Source: Rubrivivax sp. (lineage in GTDB: Bacteria; Pseudomonadota; Gammaproteobacteria; Burkholderiales; Burkholderiaceae_C). Taken from it: a stretch of 5,916 nt of DNA. Under the pieces are notes generated by a model. The model was not told the DNA's origin. It searched no databases and saw only the letters and a list, made by a program, of their open reading frames with translations. Below, in pieces: positions 1-5,728 of this stretch; position 1 is the stretch's first letter; every line of letters begins with the position of its first letter. The stretch spans positions 1-5,916 of the forward strand of contig JAIXSD010000630.1 of assembly GCA_027484885.1 (NCBI GenBank). Reading direction: 5' to 3'. A program made the translations under genes and the position numbers.

Positions 1-86
1 GGCCGGAGGCGGAGCCGCGAGAATTGGATGAGGACGCGGGGGCAATGGTTTCAGATGCATGTGCAGCTCAACTCATAAACAAGGCT

Positions 87-104
87 CGGCATGGGCCCAT
101 GCCG
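87..104. repeat. Perfect 18-bp palindrome
   Basis: The sequence cggcatgggcccatgccg equals its own reverse complement over all 18 bases, with no spacer. It lies about 100 bp upstream of the outermost start of the receptor gene. A site of this symmetry could be an operator for a dimeric regulator, or part of a cruciform or terminator-like structure, though no T-tract follows it. The symmetry is directly visible; any regulatory role is inference. Confidence 0.6.
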
Positions 105-195
105 CCAAGGCGGTCAGCCTCAATGGCTGGCTTGTGAGGTGAGAGTGAGGGGCTCGCAATATCTCAGGCCCTGAAGTGCGGGGGAGGGAAAGCCC

Positions 196-200
196 GAGGG
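196..200 (+). promoter_or_regulatory. Candidate ribosome binding site for GTG 207
   Basis: GAGGG lies 6 bases before GTG 207, which is good Shine-Dalgarno spacing. It is the best ribosome-binding match among the candidate starts of this receptor gene. The protein sequence argues for a later start (TTG 324 or GTG 300), so this match may be chance in a purine-rich stretch. Confidence 0.4.
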
Positions 201-206
201 CCGGTC

Positions 207-2498
207 GTGCAGCGCCGCCGTGGCGTGACTTCATGTTGCAACGGCCTTGTGTTGCGATTGAAATGCGCACTCTTTAGGTTCATTCGGGCATACGAACATG
301 TGTTTGAGAGTGGATGGCTGATCTTGGACTCTTCGCTCAGCGTTTTTCTGAAAGGCGCCGCTTTGGCATGCATGGCTCAACTTGCTGTGTCCGAGGAGGC
401 GAATGCCGATCCCGTTGTTCCCCCGACGACCAGCCTGCCCCAAGTTACCGTCGAGGCAGCGCCTGCAGCATCGGGTGGTTTTGAGGAGTTTGCTGCAGGC
501 AAGCGCGTGATTGGTCGGGCACGGCTGCAAGCCAGTGCTGCTGGCAGTGCCCTTGAATTTCTGAAGCAGGAGCCGGGCCTGACCGTCACGGCAGACGGCC
601 GGATCGGGCTGATGGGCTTGCCGAACTACACCCAGGTGCTGGTGGATGGCAAGCCGCCCCAGCCGGGCAACAACCTCGACAAGCTGACCTTGGATCAGAT
701 TGAGCGCATCGAGATCGTTCGCGCTGCGACCGCCGAACTGGGGCCGTTTGGTGTGGCTGGAAGCATCAATGTGGTCATGCGGCGTGTGGCCCGCAAGCCC
801 TCGGAGTCACTCGCACTGACGGGCAGTGGCGGCGAGGGGAGGAAGGGGGCCAGTTTCACCTGGACCAAGAACCAGGAGCTTCGGCCTGAGGCATGGAGCT
901 TGCGCCTGCGTGTCACAGGTTCAACCAGAGATCTGGCGAGCGAAACCGAGACGCGCTGGGAGGGCTTGGGTGCGCCTCCCTCTGAACATCGCAGCGACTT
1001 CACGCGCGCGCAGTTCTTTATCGTGAGTGTTGACAACCAATTGCGAGGGCCAGAGCTGGGTCGGGCCGAACTGGATGTCAGTGCTGTCTTGCTACGCAAC
1101 GAAGGCGAACATGACGGCTGCACGGAGGCTGGGCGTTGTGTGAGCAGCCGAGTCACGGGCTACACCCAAGGGCTGAACTATGGGCTCAAATGGACGCGCA
1201 GCGATGCATCGCTGAATGAGTGGCGCATCGGCTTTTCGGGCACTCACAACAAGAGCGGGACGGACCTGTCCCAGCGGCTGCAGGCAGGTACGCCAGGGGA
1301 ACAACTGTTGTGGCACGACCATTCGAACGACTACGCATTTCACTTCGCGGATGTGACTTGGATTCCTGCTTTGCCGAAGGAGCATGACCTCAAGCTTGGA
1401 TGGAAGTGGCGGGGCGTGCGTGATCGAATGTCTGGGTTCGAATTGCAGGACGGTGTACCCGTCAGTGCAACCGCTGCCTTTGGGGCCTCGCGTCATGTAG
1501 CCGGGCAGCGCGTGGAGGGTTTTGTGCAGCATGACTGGCGCCCTTTGCCTCAATGGGCCACCAGTGTGGGCTTGAGCTGGACGCAGCAACGAGACCGTAT
1601 CACCGAGGGCGACTACCACGCTGAGCCGCAGTGGCAGCTGTTTGCGCCCAGTGCGAACTTGGCCTGGAAAACGGGAGAGGGCGCCCGCCAGCAGTGGCGC
1701 TTGTCGCTGGCTCGCACATTCAAGAAACCTGAGCGCGATGAGCAGTTGCAGCGCCCTCGTTTACACCCTGAGGCCTCTTGCCCCAGCCTCACCCTGTGCA
1801 CGCCCAACCAGGTCGATCAGCCGGATATCACGGGAAACCCGGCGCTACAGCCTGAACGGGCCCATGGCTTGAACCTGAGTTTTGAGCAGCGCTGGAATGA
1901 TGACACCGAGCTCACGGTCGACGCCTATGCCCGGCAGATCGATGGCGTGATTGCTCAAGTGCTGCGGCAGCAGACGGTAGTCTGGTCGGCGGTGCCACGC
2001 TGGGTGCTGCGTCCGGAGAACCTGGGCGAGGCCTGGACTCGGGGGCTGGACCTGGGCCTGCGATGGCGGCAGGTCTTTTCGGATTGGGCGCCTATTTCAA
2101 TGACCCTGGGCGTACAAATGGTGCGCTCTCGGCTCAAGACCCTCCCGGGCCCAGACAACCGGCTGGCCGATCAGCAGCCCTGGGGCCTCAAGTTGGGGCT
2201 GCGCCAGAAGCTCAAGTCAATGCCTGTGGAATGGGGGGTGGACTGGAGCGCCCAGCCGGGCAGCTGGACCCAGGTGGATGCAACCCGGAGCATCTACCAG
2301 ACTCGTATGCGCAATCTGGACGCCGATGCCAATTGGCAACTGCGCAAGGACGCCAAGCTGGTGCTGAACTTGCGCAACCTGAGTCGCCAGGGCAAGGATC
2401 AGATGCAGCGAATCCTTCTGCGGCAGGACCTATGGCGCCAGACATCTCGGCAAGTCGGGTATCCCAGTCTGTCTTTGCGTCTGGATCTGACCTTGTGA
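207..2498 (+). CDS. TonB-dependent outer-membrane receptor
   Basis: This encodes a ligand-gated outer-membrane beta-barrel that uses TonB/ExbBD energy to import a substrate. Numbering is from GTG 207 (763 aa). A hydrophobic signal segment lies at about residues 48-62, with likely cleavage near ANA|DP at 67-68. A TonB-box-like QVTVEA follows at 79-84. The plug domain spans about 95-195, with typical elements VLVDGKPP (144-151), LDQIERIEIVR (162-172) and GSINVVMRR (185-193). The rest is barrel, with alternating beta strands and the conserved-looking GNPALQPERAHGLNLSFE segment near 543-560. Length is normal for the family. The start is unresolved: GTG 207 has a GAGGG ribosome site, but the first ~30 residues look non-coding, and TTG 324 or GTG 300 would give a signal peptide of ordinary length. 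ATG 372 falls inside the hydrophobic segment and is unlikely. Two CxxxxxC pairs (305/311 and 525/531) probably lie in extracellular loops. The protein ends in Leu rather than the usual aromatic residue. The substrate cannot be read from sequence; an oligopeptide is suggested by the nearby peptidase, and a siderophore remains possible. Confidence 0.93.
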   Translation: MQRRRGVTSCCNGLVLRLKCALFRFIRAYEHVFESGWLILDSSLSVFLKGAALACMAQLAVSEEANADPVVPPTTSLPQVTVEAAPAASGGFEEFAAGKRVIGRARLQASAAGSALEFLKQEPGLTVTADGRIGLMGLPNYTQVLVDGKPPQPGNNLDKLTLDQIERIEIVRAATAELGPFGVAGSINVVMRRVARKPSESLALTGSGGEGRKGASFTWTKNQELRPEAWSLRLRVTGSTRDLASETETRWEGLGAPPSEHRSDFTRAQFFIVSVDNQLRGPELGRAELDVSAVLLRNEGEHDGCTEAGRCVSSRVTGYTQGLNYGLKWTRSDASLNEWRIGFSGTHNKSGTDLSQRLQAGTPGEQLLWHDHSNDYAFHFADVTWIPALPKEHDLKLGWKWRGVRDRMSGFELQDGVPVSATAAFGASRHVAGQRVEGFVQHDWRPLPQWATSVGLSWTQQRDRITEGDYHAEPQWQLFAPSANLAWKTGEGARQQWRLSLARTFKKPERDEQLQRPRLHPEASCPSLTLCTPNQVDQPDITGNPALQPERAHGLNLSFEQRWNDDTELTVDAYARQIDGVIAQVLRQQTVVWSAVPRWVLRPENLGEAWTRGLDLGLRWRQVFSDWAPISMTLGVQMVRSRLKTLPGPDNRLADQQPWGLKLGLRQKLKSMPVEWGVDWSAQPGSWTQVDATRSIYQTRMRNLDADANWQLRKDAKLVLNLRNLSRQGKDQMQRILLRQDLWRQTSRQVGYPSLSLRLDLTL

Positions 2499-2510
2499 CG
2501 CAATAGATTT

Positions 2511-2810
2511 CTAGGGCGCCTCTGTCCTCACTTTCGCCCTTCGCCACTCCCTCGCCGTCGCCCCCAGATCCGCCTTCAAGCTGCGGCTCAGATGGCTGGC
2601 GTTGGCGTAGCCGCAGTGGGCGGCGACCTGGGCCAGGCTGAGCTCGGGGCGTTGGCGCAGCAGGTCTAAAGCGCGGGCATTGCGGCGCTGGCTGATCCAG
2701 CCATGGACGCTGCAGCCCAGGCTGTGGCGGAACATGCGAGCAAAGTGGAACTCGGACAGGTTCGCCTCCGCGGCCAGCTCGGCCAGGCTCAGGCCCTCGC
2801 TCTCGTGCAA
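2511..2810 (-). pseudogene. AraC-family regulator, 5'-truncated
   Basis: This is the C-terminal DNA-binding domain of an AraC/XylS-type transcription factor, about 99 residues. The first helix-turn-helix reads LSLAELAAEANLSEFHFARMF, and the second LSLAQVAAHCGYANASHLSRS, followed by the family-typical LGATAREWRR end. Full-length members are about 250-300 aa with an N-terminal ligand or dimerisation domain, which is absent here. Homology starts at the LHE residues (2802-2810) and stops where the REP-like repeat starts at 2811. Going upstream in frame, seven codons of repeat sequence precede a TAA at 2832-2834. A TTG at 2808-2810 could start translation, but no ribosome site is evident, so I call it a remnant rather than a stand-alone DNA-binding protein. 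It is convergent with the receptor gene, whose stop is 12 bp from its own. The missing N-terminal part is not found beyond the mobile element in this window. Confidence 0.85.
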
Positions 2811-2840
2811 TTCGGGGTCAAGTCTTAAATATTAACCCCC
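2811..2840 (+). repeat. Left REP-like imperfect hairpin
   Basis: ggggtcaa (2814-2821) pairs with ttaacccc (2832-2839) over 8 bp with one mismatch and a 10-nt loop. The leading ttcggggtca is repeated exactly at 3126-3135 next to the right hairpin. The unit marks the exact point where AraC homology stops. It is likely a recognition sequence of the adjacent transposase family. Confidence 0.65.
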
Positions 2841-2877
2841 TCCCACTTTCTTGCTCGGTCAGCTCAGAATGCAAGCC

Positions 2878-3125
2878 ATGTCCCGGCCACTTCGCATCGA
2901 GTTTCCCGGCGCGCTGTACCACGTGACCGCACGTGGAGACAGGCGGAAGGACATCTTTGTGGATGACGCAGATCGAGCGAGCTTGCTGGCGGTGGTGGCG
3001 CAAGGGCTGGGGCGATTTGGTGCGGTGATGCTGTCCTACTGCCTGATGAGTAATCACTAGCACTTCGTGGTGCAGACGAGGCCGGGCAGTATTTCTCTGT
3101 TGATGCGCCACTTCAACGGCGCAAG
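2878..3125 (+). pseudogene. REP-associated tyrosine transposase (Y1/HUH), remnant
   Basis: The N-terminal part of an IS200-like Y1 transposase of the RAYT group starts MSRPLRIEFPGALYHVTARG, the characteristic opening of this family. ATG 2878 is chosen because family homology begins there; upstream in-frame starts exist at TTG 2851 and ATG 2869. A TAG at 3058-3060 follows Asn-His. Reading resumes in the same frame with His-Phe-Val-Val-Gln-Thr, so the stop falls on the middle residue of the His-hydrophobic-His metal-binding motif; the ancestral residue was probably Tyr (TAC or TAT to TAG). Homology ends near residue 81 (HFNG), where the right REP-like hairpin begins. The family usually has about 200-320 residues, so the catalytic tyrosine region is missing. 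The gene is dead twice over, by a nonsense mutation and a 3' deletion. RAYTs normally act as housekeeping or mobility enzymes on REP palindromes. Confidence 0.88.
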
Positions 3126-3169
3126 TTCGGGGTCAGGTGTCAATTTTTTGGGCAAGACCTGACCCTCGG
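3126..3169 (+). repeat. Right REP-like hairpin
   Basis: gggtcaggt (3130-3138) and acctgaccc (3157-3165) form a perfect 9-bp inverted repeat around an 18-nt loop that contains six T residues. It begins with the same ttcggggtca as the left unit. It directly abuts the truncated transposase reading frame, whose in-frame continuation ends at a TGA (3160-3162) inside the hairpin. The inverted repeat is directly visible; its REP identity rests on the adjacent RAYT remnant. Confidence 0.75.
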
Positions 3170-3300
3170 CCGTTCTGCTGAATCGTCGGCTGCTCCGTTA
3201 CACCAACCCGCGCGGCAAGCAAAGCACACAAACCCTCCGTCCCAGGGCAACCCGCCCGAATCCCCGCTGACCGTCTCGAAGAGCAGCCGGGCCATGATTG
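3170..3300. other. Non-coding spacer downstream of peptidase gene
   Basis: No reading frame here resembles a known protein on either strand, and the lost AraC N-terminus is not found. It holds cggctgctc (3187-3195) and its exact reverse complement gagcagccg (3281-3289), 85 nt apart. It also holds a shorter stem, ccccgctg (3262-3269) with cagccggg (3284-3291), which has one C-C mismatch and could fold in the mRNA just after the peptidase stop. No T-run follows on the minus strand, so an intrinsic terminator is not supported. Confidence 0.4.
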
Positions 3301-5439
3301 CTAGGGCGATGCCAAGGGCGCGGAGGGAGCTGAATTCGCTGCCTGCTGATGCGAGTCCCGATCACTGCTGCGGGAGGGGGGAGCCATTTCAGGGGGCCAT
3401 GAGGCTGTGACTGGCTGGCCGGGCCGGGATTCGGCCTCAGATTCGGCTGCGTTCATATGCCTTGCCAGGAAACCCTCCAGCTCCATCAGCAACTGCTGCC
3501 TGTAGGGGAAGTGACTTAAATGGTGGTCGCCGCGCTGTTGGGTAATGAACTCAAATTTCTTTTTCGCAGACGTCAATGCGTCAGACATTTTCTTGGAGTG
3601 TTGGTATTCAACCTGACGATCATGTGTGCCGTGTATCAGCATCACCGGTGACTTGATTTGGCTTGCCTGCATACAAGGTGAAACTTCATGGAGGCGCTGT
3701 TTTTCCGTGCGATAGTCACCAACAAGGCGTGCCATTGTTTCGCGTTGCGTTCGGCGACCGTGTTCCTCAGCCCAGTCATACAGATCGGTGATCGGCGCGA
3801 ATGCAAATCCGCAACGGTACAGGTCCGGCGTTTTGATCAAGCCCATCAAGGCCGCGTAGCCGCCATAACTGGCGCCGACAATCGCAACGCGGCGTGAATC
3901 TGCCCAACCTCGCTTGACCAAATCTGCAACACCGTCCTCAAGGTCTTCTTGCATCTCCTGCCCCCAACGCCGCCAGCCGGCCTCGAGGTGCTTTCGGCCA
4001 TAGCCTGAGGAGCCTCGAAAATTCAGTTGCATGACAAGATAGCCTCGATCAGCGAGGAATGCGGCCCAGTCATCAAACTCTGGCCCATCTGCAATTTGAG
4101 GACCGCCGTGAGGCAGTACAACCAGGGGAAGGCGTCTGATGGGCGATGCCTCAAGTCCAGGAGGCCAGGTGAGATAGCCTTTCAGTTCCAGCCCATCTCG
4201 TGCCTTCACTTGAAGGCCTCGCCTTTGCCCTAGTGTTTGGCCTTTGAGTTCGGGGTAGGACTCTGCGAGCAGCTTCATTTCGATGCCATCGCCAAGCTTC
4301 ACCAAGTACTGTTGCGCTGGAAGTCCAGGCTCGTCTGAAATGAGGACATGCGTCCTTTCATCATGAGACTTGCTGTAAAGCACGTTGAATCGCCCGGGCA
4401 ACAGCGTGTCCACGCTCTTCTGAAGCTGCTTATATCGATCATCCCAGTAAAAGGCCGACGAATCCCCAAGCGCCGACACACGGATACCGACAGCTTCTCC
4501 CCTTTGGTCGTGAATCAGCTGGCCCCTCAACTCATATCGTGGGTGTCCCAGCTTCAGCGTTGGCTCGGCCTCGGACTGCCGCAAGTCCAAGGTGAAGACG
4601 GATGCCAAACCATCATTCAGCCCGCTGACATACAGGACATTCGGGTCTAAGCCGAAGCCCATGGGATGCCAGTAGCCGGTCTCGAAAAAACTGGCCTTGT
4701 TCAGCAAGCGCCAGTTCTTTCCCGAGGGGTCGCATACCCACACAGTGCGCTCACCGGATTCTGTCGTGCCAATTCCAATGCGTACCTTGTGTGCCTGATC
4801 GGTCATCCAATCAAAGACCCACTCCTTGGCATCACTGTAGGTGGAGCGCTCAGCGGTGTAGACATTCACCTTGAAGACCGAGGGCTCGATGTGGCGGACA
4901 CTGGAAGGCAATGTCAGCAGGATGTGCCGTCCATCTTCCGGCAACCAGTCGATGACGTTGTCTTGCTTGATTGCCCAGTACAAGTCCTTTGCGCCCGCTC
5001 CCCGCGTCTTGATGAGATTGAGCAAACCGCTTCCATCGGCATTGATGGCGTGCAGACGCGACTCGGTGGTGTTGAAACGTCCGATCAAACCGGGATCCCG
5101 ATTGGACGGGTAGCTGGCGCTAAAAACGAGGCGTTCGTTGTTGACCCAACGGATCCAGTTGATCGAGTACTCCAGATTGTCTGAGCCGACCAACTCGGTG
5201 AACGTGTCGCCACCTACAGGCCGGGTGACGATGACCGATTCGTTGTTGTTGTTCGCAATGGCCGCAATCAACTTGCCGTCGGGGGAGACCATGACCTGTT
5301 CGAGCAGCGGGCGCCTTGCAAAGTAATCCAAAGGCAGTGGCTGCCGAGAGTAGGTGTTTGAAGCGTTCACCATGCGCGCAGTTGAAAGCGCCATGGGAGC
5401 CAAGACACTGCCCAATTGCAAACAGGTACGCCGCCTCAT
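3301..5439 (-). CDS. Exported S9-family (prolyl-oligopeptidase-like) serine peptidase
   Basis: This is an alpha/beta-hydrolase peptidase of the S9 (prolyl oligopeptidase / dipeptidyl- or acylaminoacyl-peptidase) type, predicted to cut short peptides in the periplasm. Numbering is from ATG 5439 (712 aa). The N-terminus MRRRTCLQLGS resembles a twin-arginine signal, with likely cleavage near VNA|SN at about residue 26. Residues ~35-395 should form the beta-propeller (for example VSPDGKLIAAIA). The catalytic domain spans ~405-660, with oxyanion loop HGGP (444-447), nucleophile Ser524 in GASYGG, Asp607 in HGTHD, and His639 in GDHHLS, so the triad is intact. ATG 5439 is preferred over GTG 5445 because AGGGGG sits 5 bases before the ATG and overlaps the GTG. 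Residues after about 663 form a Pro/Ser/Ala-rich tail of roughly 50 residues not typical of the family. The gene is divergent from a second TonB-dependent receptor, which suggests a role in using imported peptides. Exact specificity is unknown; lasso-peptide isopeptidases belong to the same superfamily, but no lasso genes are seen here. Confidence 0.93.
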   Translation of the reverse strand: MRRRTCLQLGSVLAPMALSTARMVNASNTYSRQPLPLDYFARRPLLEQVMVSPDGKLIAAIANNNNESVIVTRPVGGDTFTELVGSDNLEYSINWIRWVNNERLVFSASYPSNRDPGLIGRFNTTESRLHAINADGSGLLNLIKTRGAGAKDLYWAIKQDNVIDWLPEDGRHILLTLPSSVRHIEPSVFKVNVYTAERSTYSDAKEWVFDWMTDQAHKVRIGIGTTESGERTVWVCDPSGKNWRLLNKASFFETGYWHPMGFGLDPNVLYVSGLNDGLASVFTLDLRQSEAEPTLKLGHPRYELRGQLIHDQRGEAVGIRVSALGDSSAFYWDDRYKQLQKSVDTLLPGRFNVLYSKSHDERTHVLISDEPGLPAQQYLVKLGDGIEMKLLAESYPELKGQTLGQRRGLQVKARDGLELKGYLTWPPGLEASPIRRLPLVVLPHGGPQIADGPEFDDWAAFLADRGYLVMQLNFRGSSGYGRKHLEAGWRRWGQEMQEDLEDGVADLVKRGWADSRRVAIVGASYGGYAALMGLIKTPDLYRCGFAFAPITDLYDWAEEHGRRTQRETMARLVGDYRTEKQRLHEVSPCMQASQIKSPVMLIHGTHDRQVEYQHSKKMSDALTSAKKKFEFITQQRGDHHLSHFPYRQQLLMELEGFLARHMNAAESEAESRPGQPVTASWPPEMAPPSRSSDRDSHQQAANSAPSAPLASP

Positions 5440-5444
5440 CGTCA

Positions 5445-5450
5445 CCCCCT
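5445..5450 (-). promoter_or_regulatory. Ribosome binding site of the S9 peptidase
   Basis: Read on the minus strand, AGGGGG is followed by TGACG and then ATG (5439). The 5-nt spacing is near optimal. The site overlaps the upstream in-frame GTG at 5445, which could not use it, so it decides the start in favour of the ATG. Confidence 0.7.
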
Positions 5451-5472
5451 AAATAATCATCGTAAGTAATGA

Positions 5473-5502
5473 ATTATGCTGAGACATCGTAGTTGCGGTA
5501 AA
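5473..5502 (-). promoter_or_regulatory. Candidate sigma70 promoter for the S9 peptidase
   Basis: On the minus strand a -35-like TTTACC (5502-5497, 4 of 6 consensus) is separated by 18 bp from a -10-like CATAAT (5478-5473, 5 of 6). This leaves roughly 30 bases of leader before the ATG at 5439. The composition is AT-rich, as expected. It is a motif match only; no transcription start is known. Confidence 0.5.
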
Positions 5503-5506
5503 CCGC
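5495..5506. promoter_or_regulatory. Inverted repeat over the -35 box, possible operator
   Basis: gcggtaaaccgc consists of perfect 5-bp arms, gcggt and accgc, around a 2-base centre. It covers the whole proposed -35 element of the peptidase promoter. A dimeric repressor bound here would block that promoter and might also affect the divergent receptor gene. The symmetry is short enough to arise by chance. Confidence 0.35.
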
Positions 5507-5728
5507 TAGTGTGAATTTGTCCTGCAGCTGGGATCACATCAGGTTGGCTGAAATGAAGTCAGAGAGTCGGAGAGTCTGGAGTTAGGCCATTCGGCTGACG
5601 GTCAAACCTAGGGGAATCCTCGGTCTGGTTGTGAGCGCAAGTGCAAAGCCATCAATCTGTGATGAGTTTTGCGTGGCTTCGTATTTACCCGGACACGCCT
5701 TTTGTACCCTCCAAATATTCGAACTGCT

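Larger units (their letters stand above)
1..206. other. Left-edge region, no assignable gene
   Basis: No coding region can be supported here. On the + strand one frame stays open from the left edge to a TAA at 76-78, and another from position 3 to a TGA at 135-137. The second has an acidic stretch (PEAEPRELDEDAGAM) and could be the C-terminal tail of an upstream gene. Neither tail matches a family I recognise, and the two overlap, so neither is called. The clearest structure is a perfect palindrome at 87-104, followed by two small hairpins: ccgcc/ggcgg at 102-113 with a 2-nt loop, and cagcc/ggctg at 115-129 with a 5-nt loop. The region probably contains the leader and promoter of the receptor gene downstream. 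Confidence 0.4.
2811..3169 (+). mobile_element. Degenerate REP/RAYT element
   Basis: This is a composite of a left REP-like hairpin (2811-2840), the N-terminal remnant of a Y1 transposase (2878-3125), and a right REP-like hairpin (3126-3169). Both hairpins begin with ttcggggtca in the same orientation, so the element is bounded by direct copies of one motif. REP-associated tyrosine transposases are known to sit beside short palindromes that they recognise and cleave. This copy cannot encode an active enzyme, and no target-site duplication was seen at its edges. The outer limits are defined only by the repeat motifs and may be a few bases off. Confidence 0.7.
5446..5728. other. Divergent intergenic region between peptidase and second receptor
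   Basis: No convincing gene lies in this 283-bp region, which is more AT-rich than its surroundings. The longest ATG-started frame (5662 onward, + strand) runs across the receptor start in another frame and resembles nothing known. The left part holds the likely peptidase promoter and an inverted repeat. A tandem agagtc pair occurs at 5563-5568 and 5571-5576. The right part should hold the promoter for the second receptor, but no clear -35/-10 pair or ribosome site stands out there. Confidence 0.5.

Noticed and set aside
252..280. Sigma70 promoter (TTGCGA ... TAGGTT) for the first receptor
   Set aside because: The -10 match is only 3 of 6, and the site lies inside the longest possible reading frame.
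695..1619. Long open frames antisense to the first receptor (695-1156 and 1092-1619)
   Set aside because: They lie opposite a well-supported receptor frame, have no recognisable domains, and show the Ser/Arg/Pro-rich composition expected of antisense shadows in GC-rich DNA.
3262..3300. Rho-independent terminator for the peptidase transcript
   Set aside because: An 8-bp stem with one mismatch exists, but no T-tract follows it on the minus strand.
3170..3300. Remainder of the AraC gene or the transposase C-terminus beyond the right hairpin
   Set aside because: Translations of both strands in all frames show neither a sensor-domain-like sequence nor the downstream Y1 transposase motifs.
4666..5184. 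172-codon + strand frame opposite the S9 peptidase
   Set aside because: It is fully antisense to a gene with an intact catalytic triad and shows no family resemblance.
5446..5728. Search for a lasso-peptide or other RiPP precursor next to the S9 peptidase
   Set aside because: Short + strand ATG frames here (starting around 5470, 5477 and 5553) end within about 15 codons, and none has a leader-like sequence or a Gly/Asp-Glu ring pattern. No maturation enzymes are in the window.
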